In this document: positions 10,211 to 18,931 of the stretch, in pieces
How positions within the stretch are numbered: the stretch's first letter is position 1
Layout of the letters: each line of letters opens with the position of its first letter
Origin: Corallococcus silvisoli
Lineage (GTDB): Bacteria; Myxococcota; Myxococcia; Myxococcales; Myxococcaceae
NCBI RefSeq assembly: GCF_009909145.1
Contig: NZ_JAAAPJ010000001.1
Location: forward strand, 62,001-126,000
Length of the DNA: 64,000 nt
Direction: 5' to 3'
The notes under the pieces: model-generated
Told to the model about the DNA's origin: nothing
Database searches by the model: none
The model's input: only the letters and a program-made list of their open reading frames with translations
Position numbers and translations under genes: made by a program

Positions 10211-12478
10211 ATGATGACGTTGTTGGACGAGCTCACGACCTGCGCGGGCCAGTCGGTGACGGCCCCGTCCTCGACCGGGGCGTGCCTCATCCTCATCAGC
10301 ACCACGACGCCGGCCGCCATTGGCAAGGCGTACCGGCTGGAGCAGGGCGAGCACGTCATCGGACGGGGCTCGGAGGCGGAGGTGCGCATCGACGACCACG
10401 GGGTGTCGCGCAAGCACGCGCGCATCCTGCGCGCCGGGGATGGCACCTGCCACGTCACCGACCTGGAATCCACGAATGGCACGTTCCTCAACGGCCTGCC
10501 GGTGTCCACGGCGGAGCTGCAGGAGGGCGACCGGCTCCAGGTGGGCACCGTCACGGTGTTCCGCTTCTCCAAGCGCGAGGTGCTGGAGCAGCGCGAGGAG
10601 CAGCTGCGGCAGGCGCTGTCCGCCGCGCGCGTGGGCATCTGGGACTGGAACGCGAAGAGCGGGCAGGTGACGTGGAGCGAGCACGTGGACCGGCTCCTGG
10701 GGCTGGCGGTGGGCAAGCTGTCCGGCCGCGCCATGGACCTGGAGGAGGTGGTGCACCCGGCGGACCTGCCCCGGCTGCGCGCGGGGCTGGCCACGGCGCT
10801 CCAGCAGAAGTCGCAGGTGGACGTGGAGTACCGCATCGAGCCCGCGGGCAGCGGCTACCGCTGGATTTCGTGCAAGGGCGACGTGCTCTGCGACGCGGCG
10901 GGGCAGCCCGCGCGGGTGACGGGCACGGTGATGGACATCACCGCGCGCAAGCAGGCGGAGCAGGAGCTGCACCGCCAGGCGCTCATCTTCGAGAGCATCT
11001 CCGACGGCGTCGTCATCACGGACCTGGCGGGCGGGGTCATCGACTGGAACACCAGCGCGGAGCGGATGTTCGGCCGCAGCCGCAAGGAGGCCATGGGGCA
11101 GACGCTCTTCAGCGTGCTGCACCCGGGCGAGCAGGACCGGCTGACGGGCGCCATCCTCACCGCGCTGGAGGTGCACGGGCGCTGGAGCGGCGAGCTGGAG
11201 TTCCGGCGCGCGGACGGCATGGCGTGCGTCTGCGAGTCCGTGGTGGTGCCGCTGCGCGACGCGGAGGGGCGCATCATCGCGAACATCATGGTGCACCGCG
11301 ACCTGAGCGAGCGCCGGCAGCTGCAGGCGCGGCTGGTGGTGGCGGACCGGCTGGCCAGCGTGGGCACGCTGGGCGCGGGCGTGGCGCACGAAATCAACAA
11401 CCCGCTGGCGTACATGCTGGTGAACCTGCACCTCATCCGCGAGGGGCTGGACAAGCTGGAGGCGCAGGGCGCGCCGTCGCAGCCGGTGGCCTCCATCCAG
11501 CAGCTGGTGCGCGAGACGACGGAGGGCGCGGAGCGCATCGCGACCATCGTGCGGGACCTGAAGGTGTTCGCGCGCGGCGAGCAGGAGTCGCGGCCGATGC
11601 CGGTGGACGTGCGCCGCTCGGTGGAGCTGGCGTGCAAGATGGCGGACAACGTCATCCGCCACCGCGCGCGGCTGGTCACGGAGTTCGAGCCGGTGCCCGC
11701 GGTGGAGGCGAGCGAGGCGCGGCTGTGCCAGGTGTTCCTCAACCTGCTGCTCAACGCGGCGCAGGCGATTCCGGAGGCCCCGTCGTCCGTCACGGAGCAT
11801 GAGATTCGCGCCATCATCCGGCCGGGCGAGCCGGGCAAGGTGGTGGTGGAGGTGCGCGACACCGGCGTGGGGATGACGCCGGAGGTGCTGGGGCGCATCT
11901 TCGACCCGTTCTTCACCACCAAGGCGGTGGGCGTGGGCACGGGGCTGGGGCTGTCCATCTGCCACGGCATCGTGGAGTCCATGGGCGGCTCCATCCACGC
12001 GGAGAGCACGCCGGGGCAGGGCAGCACCTTCCGCGTCGTCCTGCGCTCGGCGGCGCATGAACCGGACCTCTACCCGCGCCTGTCGGCGACGGCGCAGGCG
12101 GGGGCGCGGGCGCGCATCCTGGTGGTGGATGACGAGCCCAACGTGACGGTGGCGCTGCAGCGCTCGCTGGCGACGGAGCACGAGGTGGCCACGGCGAACA
12201 GCGCGCAGGCGGCGCTGCGGCTGGTGAACGAGGGCGGACGCTTCGACCTCATCCTCTGCGACGTGATGATGCCGGGGATGACGGGCATGGACCTGTACTT
12301 CGAGCTGGGGCGCTCGGCGCCGGAGCAGGCGGGGCGCATGGTGTTCATGACGGGTGGGGCCTTCACGCCGCGCACGACGTCGTTCCTGCGCGACGTGCCG
12401 AACCTCAAGTTGAGCAAGCCGTTGGACCTGGCGCAGCTGCGGGAGCTGGTGGGCCGCTCGGCGGAGGCGTCTCGATGA
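10211..12478 (+). CDS. Hybrid histidine kinase: FHA-PAS-PAS-kinase-receiver
   Basis: The 755-residue cytoplasmic protein has an FHA domain at about 35-120 (GRGSEAEVRI, VSRKHARI, STNGTFLNG), two PAS domains (about 135-250 and 255-375), a phosphoacceptor helix with H393 in GVAHEINNPLAY, an ATPase domain (NLLLNAAQAIPE, DTGVGM, FDPFFTTKAVG, GTGLGLSICHG) and a C-terminal receiver with D684 in LILCDVMMPG and K in LSKPLD. The FHA domain should read phosphothreonine, perhaps made by the kinase encoded divergently at 8563-9951. The ATG at 10211 has AGGGGG 9 bp upstream. Its stop overlaps the OPT transporter start in ATGA, so the two are translationally coupled. Confidence 0.93.
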   Translation: MMTLLDELTTCAGQSVTAPSSTGACLILISTTTPAAIGKAYRLEQGEHVIGRGSEAEVRIDDHGVSRKHARILRAGDGTCHVTDLESTNGTFLNGLPVSTAELQEGDRLQVGTVTVFRFSKREVLEQREEQLRQALSAARVGIWDWNAKSGQVTWSEHVDRLLGLAVGKLSGRAMDLEEVVHPADLPRLRAGLATALQQKSQVDVEYRIEPAGSGYRWISCKGDVLCDAAGQPARVTGTVMDITARKQAEQELHRQALIFESISDGVVITDLAGGVIDWNTSAERMFGRSRKEAMGQTLFSVLHPGEQDRLTGAILTALEVHGRWSGELEFRRADGMACVCESVVVPLRDAEGRIIANIMVHRDLSERRQLQARLVVADRLASVGTLGAGVAHEINNPLAYMLVNLHLIREGLDKLEAQGAPSQPVASIQQLVRETTEGAERIATIVRDLKVFARGEQESRPMPVDVRRSVELACKMADNVIRHRARLVTEFEPVPAVEASEARLCQVFLNLLLNAAQAIPEAPSSVTEHEIRAIIRPGEPGKVVVEVRDTGVGMTPEVLGRIFDPFFTTKAVGVGTGLGLSICHGIVESMGGSIHAESTPGQGSTFRVVLRSAAHEPDLYPRLSATAQAGARARILVVDDEPNVTVALQRSLATEHEVATANSAQAALRLVNEGGRFDLILCDVMMPGMTGMDLYFELGRSAPEQAGRMVFMTGGAFTPRTTSFLRDVPNLKLSKPLDLAQLRELVGRSAEASR

Positions 12479-14289
12479 GCGCCGCCTCCGGTCACCCCGC
12501 GGCTCCTCCCGAGGTCGCGGCGGGACCGGAGGCCCCTCGGCCCGCGGTGGACGCGCCGGGCCCGGTGATGGTGGCCGCGCTCGCGTCCCAGGGCCGCGAG
12601 TGGACGGCCCGGTCGCTGGGGATGGGGCTGCTGATCGGCGCGCTCCTGGCCGTCACCAACCTCTACATGGGGATGAAGACGGGCTTCTGGGACAGCGGCT
12701 CCATCACCGCGACGGTGCTGGGGTTCAGCGGGCTCGCGGCCTACGGGCGCAGGCGGGGCGTGCCGTACACGCCGCTGGAGAACAACCTCACGCAGACGGC
12801 CGCGTCGGCGGTGGGCGCGATGCCCGCGTCGGCGGGGCTCCTGGGCGCGCTGCCGGCGCTGGCGCTGTGGGGCACGGGCGTGCCGGGCTGGGGCATCGCG
12901 GCGTGGGGCATCGCGCTGGGCGCGGTGGGCGTGCTGGTGGCGGGGCTGTTGCGGCGGCGGCTGCTGGAGCAGGAGGCGCTGCCGTTCCCCACGGGCATCG
13001 CCACCGCGGAGCTCATCTCCACGCTGCACGCGGCCACGCCCGCGCGGGACGCGCCCGCGGGGCGGGGCCGGACGCTGGTGGGGGCGGGGCTCGTGGCGAT
13101 GGGGCTGACCTGGCTCCGCGACGCGCGAGGGTGGCTGCCGGCGATGGTGGCGCTGCCGGGCCGCGTGGGCGGTGTCCCGCTGGAGTCGCTGACGTGGGGC
13201 GTGGGGATGAGCCCCATGCTGCTGGCGGTGGGGATGATGACGGGCCTGCAGCTGGCGCTGAGCATGTTGTTGGGCTCGGGGCTGGCGTGGGGCGTGCTGG
13301 CGCCGGGGCTGCTGGGGAAGGGCGTGGTGACGGGGGCGGGGTACGAGTCGCTGTCCGCGTGGCTGATGTGGCCCGGCGTGGGGTTGATGGTGGGGGCGGC
13401 GGTGGTGTCGCTGGGCGCGCAGGCGCGGGACTTCCTGGGCGCGGCGAAGGACCTGCGCTCGGTGGGCGCGAGCGGGGGGAGCCTGCCCCGGTGGAGCCTG
13501 TGGGTGGCGGCGGTCGCGTGCGGGCTGACGGTGGTGCTGGGCGGGGTGCTGTTCGGCCTGGGGGTGCCGTCGATGTTGCTGGCGCTCGCGCTGCTGGTGC
13601 CGCTGTGCGCGGTGTGCGCGCGTGGCGCGGGACAGACGGACGTGTCGCCGGTGAGCCAGATGGGGAACCTCACGCAGGTCGTCTTTGGCGTGGTGCGGCC
13701 GGGGGAGCTCTCGCCCAACGTGGCGGCGGGTTCGGTGGTGGCGGGCGCGGCGGCGCAGACGGGCGTGAGCTTGTGGTCGCTGAAGGCGGGGTACCTGCTG
13801 GGCGCCTCGGCGTCGCGGCAGCTGGGCGCGCAGTTGGTGGGAGTGGTGGTGGGCGCGGTGGTGGCGGTTCCGGCCTACCTGTCGCTGGTGGAGGTGTACG
13901 GGCTGGGGACGGCGGCGCTGCCGGTGCCCGCGGCGGCGCAGTTCCGCGCGGTGGCGGAGGTGTCCGTGCGCGGCCTGGCGGGCCTGCCGCCGTACGCGGC
14001 GTGGGGCGCGCTGGTGGGGTGCGGGGTGGGTGCGTTGCTGACGCTGGCCGCGAAGGGGCGGGCCGCGCGGTGGATGCCGTCGCCGGTGGCGATGGGCATC
14101 GGCTTCATCACGCCCGCCTTCTTCGCGGTGACGCTGTGCCTGGGCGCGGGGCTGGTGGCGCTCGCGCGGCGGTGGTCGCCGAAGGCGATGGATGCGCACG
14201 TGCCCGCGCTGGGTTCAGGCGCGCTGGTGGGCGAGTCGCTGATGGGGCTCATCATCGCCGCCACGACGGCGCTTCAGCGCTCGGCATAG
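12475..14289 (+). CDS. OPT-family oligopeptide (or metal-chelate) transporter
   Basis: This 604-residue protein of the inner membrane has about 14-16 hydrophobic segments and the OPT signatures NLYMGMKTGFWDSG near residue 62 and ENNLTQTAASAVGAMPASAG near 102, with a second NLTQ block (SQMGNLTQVVFG) in the C-terminal half, matching the internal repeat of this family. OPT proteins are proton-coupled importers of small peptides, glutathione or metal chelates; the substrate here is unknown. A proline-rich cytoplasmic tail of about 45 residues precedes the first segment. The start codon overlaps the hybrid kinase stop by 4 bp, implying that the kinase and transporter are made together. Confidence 0.93.
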   Translation: MSAASGHPAAPPEVAAGPEAPRPAVDAPGPVMVAALASQGREWTARSLGMGLLIGALLAVTNLYMGMKTGFWDSGSITATVLGFSGLAAYGRRRGVPYTPLENNLTQTAASAVGAMPASAGLLGALPALALWGTGVPGWGIAAWGIALGAVGVLVAGLLRRRLLEQEALPFPTGIATAELISTLHAATPARDAPAGRGRTLVGAGLVAMGLTWLRDARGWLPAMVALPGRVGGVPLESLTWGVGMSPMLLAVGMMTGLQLALSMLLGSGLAWGVLAPGLLGKGVVTGAGYESLSAWLMWPGVGLMVGAAVVSLGAQARDFLGAAKDLRSVGASGGSLPRWSLWVAAVACGLTVVLGGVLFGLGVPSMLLALALLVPLCAVCARGAGQTDVSPVSQMGNLTQVVFGVVRPGELSPNVAAGSVVAGAAAQTGVSLWSLKAGYLLGASASRQLGAQLVGVVVGAVVAVPAYLSLVEVYGLGTAALPVPAAAQFRAVAEVSVRGLAGLPPYAAWGALVGCGVGALLTLAAKGRAARWMPSPVAMGIGFITPAFFAVTLCLGAGLVALARRWSPKAMDAHVPALGSGALVGESLMGLIIAATTALQRSA

Positions 14290-14309
14290 CGCGCGGCTGG
14301 GCGTGGGTC

Positions 14310-14422
14310 GGCGGGACCACGCCGCTCCGCCACGGTGGCACCGTGGCGGGTGTCGCGAGCGGTTCGGACATGCTGGCGGGACGATGCCGCTCCGCCACGG
14401 TGGCACCGTGGCGGGTGTCGCG
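14310..14422. repeat. Duplicated hairpin unit between convergent genes
   Basis: A 48-bp segment at 14310-14357 recurs at 14375-14422 (period 65 bp) with three changes. Each copy holds the near-perfect palindrome CCGCCACGGTG-G-CACCGTGGCGG (14327-14349 and 14392-14414; 11-bp arms). The site lies between the 3' ends of the OPT gene and the large kinase gene, where a two-way terminator is expected, but there are no T-runs. A dispersed palindromic repeat element is the other reading. Confidence 0.75.
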
Positions 14423-14428
14423 TCGGCG

Positions 14429-17400
14429 CTATGCCGCGGGCGTGAGGTCCCTCACGCGCTCCAGGGAGCGGCGGATGCGGTCCTCCATCAGGTTCGGCAC
14501 GTGCGCCGCCCGGGCCAGCGCCTCGCCGAGCGCGAGCATCGCCTCCGCGAAGTCGCCCCGGCGCCACGCCGCGAGGCCCATCATCTCCAGCACCTCCAGC
14601 GGCTCCTGCTCCACGGACGCCTGGGCGGAGCGCTCGCGCAGCGCGTGCCACTCCTCCGCCGTCGCGTCGCGCGCGGACAGCTCCACCATGGAGAAGAGCA
14701 CCTCCTCCGACGGGCTCAGGTTCACGCCGTGCCGGTTGTTCGCCATCGTCTGCCGCACCTGCTCCAGCAGGTCTCGCGCCCGGTCGCTCCGGCCCGTCCA
14801 GGCCATGGCGCGCGCCTGGAGCAACAGCGCCCACGGGCGGTGCGCCACCTCCGGATGGCGGCGCTCCAGCACGATGGCGCGCGCGATGTGCGGCGCCGCC
14901 GCCTCCACGTCGCCGGCCTGGTAGTACAGCTCGCCCATGTTGTGCTCGGCGAAGTACTCCCAGCCCACCACGCCCAGCTCGCGCCCCAGCTGCATGAAGC
15001 GCTCCTGGTCCTTCAGCGCGTGCGTCAAATCCCTCCGCGCCACCCACAGGTTGCGGCGGTTGTTGATGGCCGAGCCCAGATGGAAGCGGTCGCCACGCTC
15101 CGTGCACGCGCTGATGACCTCGTCCATCACGCGCTCCGCGCCGTCGATGTCGCCCAGGTTCGGGAGGATGACCGCCATCAGCAGCAGCGCCACCACCAGC
15201 GTCTCGTAGCCCGCGTCGCCCAGCTTCCGGGCCCGCTCCGCCGCGGCCTCCAAGGGCATGAGCGCGTCCAGCCACTCGCCCTTGCGGAACTGCGCGCGGC
15301 CCAGCGCCAGCAGCAGCCGCGCCTGCACGTAGGGCGAGGACACCGTCTCCGCCAGGTGCTGCGCCTCCTGGGCCCGCACCTCGCTGCGCGCGTAGTCGTT
15401 CACCCAGTCGAGCGCCATCGCCTCGTCGAGCAGCAGCTCCACCTCCGCGCGCGAATCCCCCAACCCCCGCGCCCGCTCCCGCGCGATGGCGAAGTCCGTG
15501 AGTGAGTCCTCGTACCGGCCAATGCGGTAGCGCATCAGGCCCCGGCCCCGCAGCGCCGTGAGGCCGCGCAGCTCGTCCTCGGGCTCCAGCAGCTCCAGGG
15601 CGCGCGTGTACATGGCCTCCGCGTCCAGGAACGCGTGACGGCCGCGCGCGGACTCCGCCAGGTCGATGGTCAGCGCCGCCGCCTCGTCGCGCAGCCCCGC
15701 CGCCGCCGCGTGGATCGCGAGCCGGGCCAGCCGCTGGCGCTCCTGCGTCCCCGCGGGGCTCAGGTAGTGGCGGTACGCGGCGCGGTGGATGCGCGCCTTC
15801 TCCTCCGCGGGGAGGCCCGCGACCACGGCCTCGCGCACCAGCTCGTTGCGGAAGCTCAAGCCCTCCAGCCGGTGCTCCACCAGCAGCCCCGAATCCAGGA
15901 GCCGCCGCGTCGCATGGCCCACATCCAGCGGGAACTGCGCCGCCGCGCCATCCCGCTCCAGCTCCCGCACCACGCCGTCCGCGGCCGTGGCGGTGAAGGC
16001 CGCGCCCAGCAGCGCGCACAGGCGGGCATGCGCGGCGAGCGCCGGAGGCAGCGCGCCCAGCTCGCGGTCCGCCAGCCACTCCACCAGCCGCAGCTCGGGG
16101 ACGCGGTCCAGCTCGTCCGTGACGAGGTACCAGTTGCCGCCCGGCGAGCGCTGCCGCACGAGCCCCTGCCGCTTCAGTCCCCGCACCAGCTCCACCAGGA
16201 ACAGGGGCACGCGCTGCGCGCGCTCGACGATGCGCTCCACCGCCTGCGCCGGCACGTTCTCCACCGGCTTGAGCAGCGCGCGGCACAGCGCCTGCGCATC
16301 CCCGGGAGACAGGCCGGACAGGGGCAGGTCCAGCTGGCGCGCGGCGCGGGCGCCCCAGGACGGGCGGCTCTGCTCGAAGCCCGGGCGCACCAGCACGCAG
16401 ACCCACAAGGGGACGCGCGTCTCCGCGAGCGCCGCGTACTCCAGCGCGTCCAGCGCCGTCTCCTCGGCGAAGTGCGCGTCGTCCACGATGAGGCACAGCG
16501 GACGCTCGCGGGCGCTCGCCGCCAGCAGCTCACCCGTGGCGCGCAGGGCCAGGGAGCGCAGCGCGCCCGGCGCCGCGGCCCAGCTGTGCAGCTCCGGCCC
16601 ACCGGGCGCGTACCACCCGAGCGTCGCGGCCACGCCCGGCCACAGCTCCATGCCCAGCCGGGGCCCCAGCCGGTCGAGGATGGCGGTGCGGCCGTCCTCC
16701 TGCGTGTCGGTGTCGTCGCGGTCGAAGCCGTGCAGCGCGAGGCGCAGGAGCGTGCGCAGCGTTCCTTCCGGGTCGCCCTGCACGGGCTCGCGGGAGCGCA
16801 TGGAGTAGACGCGCGCGTGCGGCAGCGCGGCCCTCAGGCGCAGGCCCAGGGTGGAGGCCAGGTGGCTCTTGCCGTGGCCCCGGTCCCCGCGCACGGTGAC
16901 GATGGTGGGCGCCGCTTCGGACACCGCGGACCGGGCGCTCTCCAGCAGTTGCTCCAGCTCCACGTCGCGGCCCACCAGCATCTCGCTGCCCAGCTGCAGC
17001 ACGGTGACGTCGGGCCTGGGCGCGGCGCCCGACGGCGCGGGACGCATCAACCCGGGGCGTCCCGGCACGGGCAGGCACGGCACCTCCGGCACGGCCTCCG
17101 CGGCGGCGGGTGACATCAGGGGGCCGCGCACGTCCGGCACGCCGGGGTAGCGGTCCTCGCGAGCGAAGATGGCGCCCAGGTAGCGGGGCGCGCCATCGCG
17201 GCGGCGCTGCACCGTGACGGTGGCCACGTCCACGAGCGCGGCGGGCGCGAGCCCTCTTTCGGCCAGTCCTTCCGCGGCGCGCAGGGCGCGGCGCACGGGG
17301 TTCTCTCCCACGTCGGGGTCGAAGACGCCCGCGAAGCGCACGCCGTCGGTGAAGGCCATGTGGCCTCCGTAGGCGGCCAGCGCCTTCTGCACGGCGACGG

Positions 17401-18460
17401 GGTTGGCGCGGGAGGAGATGAACAGCACCGACACGGACCGGCGCGTCTGGGCGGGCCGCACTTCGGGCAGCAGGGTGAGGCGGGGCGCGGGCGGCACCGC
17501 GGCCTGGCCCGCGTGCTCCAGCGCCGCGCGCAGCGCCTGGGCCACGGCGGACGCGTCGCGGGGACGGCGCGCGGGCTCCTTGGCCAGACAGCGCAGCACG
17601 ACCTCCTCCACCGGCGGCGCGACGGGCGCGTACTCCGACGGGGGCGGCGGCCGCAGTGACAGGTGCGCCTGGAGCACCTCCGTGAGCGAGCCGAAGAAGG
17701 GCGGCCGGCCGGTGATGAGCTCGTAGAGGATGATGCCCAGCGCGTACACGTCCGTGCGCGCGTCCAGGGCGGCGTGGCCGGCGCACTGCTCGGGCGCCAT
17801 GTATTCGGCGGTGCCAGCGAAGGAGGAGGTGTCGCCGGGCGTGCCGTCCTCGGCGGGCGCGCCGGGGGCGGGGCGCTGCACCAGGCCGAAGTCGAAGACG
17901 CGGGCGCGGCCGTGGGCGTCGTCCAGGAAGACGTGCTCGGGCTTGAGGTCGCAGTGCACCAGCCCGTGCGCGTGCACGTGGGCCACCGCCTCCAGGAGCG
18001 CGCTGGCGCGCGGCCCGAACTCCTGCGGCGACAGGGGCCCGGACACCTGGGCGAGCCAGTCCGCCAGCGTCGGCAGCGGGACGAACTCCATCGCGACGAA
18101 GCGCTGGCCGCCGGGCAGCGTGCCCGTGTCATACAGGGCGGGCACGGTGGGCGGCCCGATGGTCCGCAGGGCCACCGCTTCGCGGGCGAGCTGCGCCTCC
18201 GCGAGCGCGATGCCAGGGCGGGCCAGCTTCAGGGCGATGCGCTCCCCTTCGCCGCCGTCCGCGGAGCGCTTGTGCGCGGCCAGCAGGACGCCGAAGCCAC
18301 CGCGCGCGATGACCTTCTCACAGCGGTAGCCCGGCACGTCGGGCACGAGGAGTGAAGCTTCGGACGGCGAGGCGGTGGGAGGCGAGGCGCCGGGCGGGCA
18401 CGGCGCGTGAGAGCCTTCCCAACGTCGCCCGCATGTGAGGCAGCGCGGCACGGGTGCCAC
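14429..18460 (-). CDS. PknK-like Ser/Thr kinase with ATPase and TPR-like regions
   Basis: The protein has about 1343 residues. A short zinc-ribbon-like N-terminus (CLTCGRRWEGSHAPC) precedes a kinase domain (about 45-320) with GGFGVLLA, ALK, HCDLKPEH and DFG. The HRD arginine is cysteine, so it is a non-RD kinase probably not needing activation-loop phosphorylation. Next comes a cyclase-like region (VSVLFISSRANPVA), then a STAND/AAA-type ATPase with Walker A GDRGHGKS near 525 and Walker B LCLIVDDAHFAEE, and about 500 residues of TPR-like helices. The build matches multidomain myxobacterial kinases that sense a ligand through the ATPase/TPR part. Starts are weak: GTG at 18460 places CxxC near the terminus, but GTG 18502 is possible. 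Confidence 0.87.
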   Translation of the reverse strand: MAPVPRCLTCGRRWEGSHAPCPPGASPPTASPSEASLLVPDVPGYRCEKVIARGGFGVLLAAHKRSADGGEGERIALKLARPGIALAEAQLAREAVALRTIGPPTVPALYDTGTLPGGQRFVAMEFVPLPTLADWLAQVSGPLSPQEFGPRASALLEAVAHVHAHGLVHCDLKPEHVFLDDAHGRARVFDFGLVQRPAPGAPAEDGTPGDTSSFAGTAEYMAPEQCAGHAALDARTDVYALGIILYELITGRPPFFGSLTEVLQAHLSLRPPPPSEYAPVAPPVEEVVLRCLAKEPARRPRDASAVAQALRAALEHAGQAAVPPAPRLTLLPEVRPAQTRRSVSVLFISSRANPVAVQKALAAYGGHMAFTDGVRFAGVFDPDVGENPVRRALRAAEGLAERGLAPAALVDVATVTVQRRRDGAPRYLGAIFAREDRYPGVPDVRGPLMSPAAAEAVPEVPCLPVPGRPGLMRPAPSGAAPRPDVTVLQLGSEMLVGRDVELEQLLESARSAVSEAAPTIVTVRGDRGHGKSHLASTLGLRLRAALPHARVYSMRSREPVQGDPEGTLRTLLRLALHGFDRDDTDTQEDGRTAILDRLGPRLGMELWPGVAATLGWYAPGGPELHSWAAAPGALRSLALRATGELLAASARERPLCLIVDDAHFAEETALDALEYAALAETRVPLWVCVLVRPGFEQSRPSWGARAARQLDLPLSGLSPGDAQALCRALLKPVENVPAQAVERIVERAQRVPLFLVELVRGLKRQGLVRQRSPGGNWYLVTDELDRVPELRLVEWLADRELGALPPALAAHARLCALLGAAFTATAADGVVRELERDGAAAQFPLDVGHATRRLLDSGLLVEHRLEGLSFRNELVREAVVAGLPAEEKARIHRAAYRHYLSPAGTQERQRLARLAIHAAAAGLRDEAAALTIDLAESARGRHAFLDAEAMYTRALELLEPEDELRGLTALRGRGLMRYRIGRYEDSLTDFAIARERARGLGDSRAEVELLLDEAMALDWVNDYARSEVRAQEAQHLAETVSSPYVQARLLLALGRAQFRKGEWLDALMPLEAAAERARKLGDAGYETLVVALLLMAVILPNLGDIDGAERVMDEVISACTERGDRFHLGSAINNRRNLWVARRDLTHALKDQERFMQLGRELGVVGWEYFAEHNMGELYYQAGDVEAAAPHIARAIVLERRHPEVAHRPWALLLQARAMAWTGRSDRARDLLEQVRQTMANNRHGVNLSPSEEVLFSMVELSARDATAEEWHALRERSAQASVEQEPLEVLEMMGLAAWRRGDFAEAMLALGEALARAAHVPNLMEDRIRRSLERVRDLTPAA

Positions 18461-18718
18461 TCTATGCCAGCGTCCCGTCGATTTCCGAACCCCTGGCGGC
18501 ACTCAAGTGGCGGACGCGTGAAGCATTCGTCAGAAGCCCTCCCGTGCCCGGAGGGCGTCCAGGCGCCGCGCCTGGGAAAACGCGCGACACCGGACACCCC
18601 AAGCGGCCAGAAAAGCAGCGGGTCGCCCGCGCACCGGCCGCGTCATTTCGCACCGCGTTGCGCCTTTCCTCTCCATGTCAGGATTGCCTGTTAGTCCAGC
18701 TCGACTGGAGGAGCGGGC

Positions 18719-18931
18719 ATGGAAGGAGTTCAGGCTCCACGTGGCTGGGAGCGGCCACGGCAGGCGTGGCCGGGTCTGGTGCTCGTCGTGGGGCTCATGG
18801 GCTGCGCGGGAGGGCGTGCGGGAGCGTTGCCGGTGGGGCCTCAGGGTTGTGCGCGCTCCACCGGAGCCTCCCGGCGGAGCGCGCACGGAGGACCGCTACC
18901 GCTGGGGCACTTCAATCGCTCGCAGCAGTGA
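18719..18931 (+). CDS. Small putative lipoprotein, 70 aa
   Basis: The ATG at 18719 is preceded by GGAGG at 7 bp, one of the best ribosome sites in the window. The product has a basic N-terminal stretch, a short hydrophobic core and a lipobox-like end (LVLVVGLMGCAGG), so a mature lipoprotein of about 42 residues is predicted. The mature part is Gly/Pro/Arg-rich with no recognised fold. The last 36 bp overlap the 3' end of the convergent protease gene ending at 18896, which constrains its C-terminus and also raises the chance that it is spurious. The signal peptide plus strong ribosome site make me favour a real gene. Confidence 0.5.
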   Translation: MEGVQAPRGWERPRQAWPGLVLVVGLMGCAGGRAGALPVGPQGCARSTGASRRSAHGGPLPLGHFNRSQQ

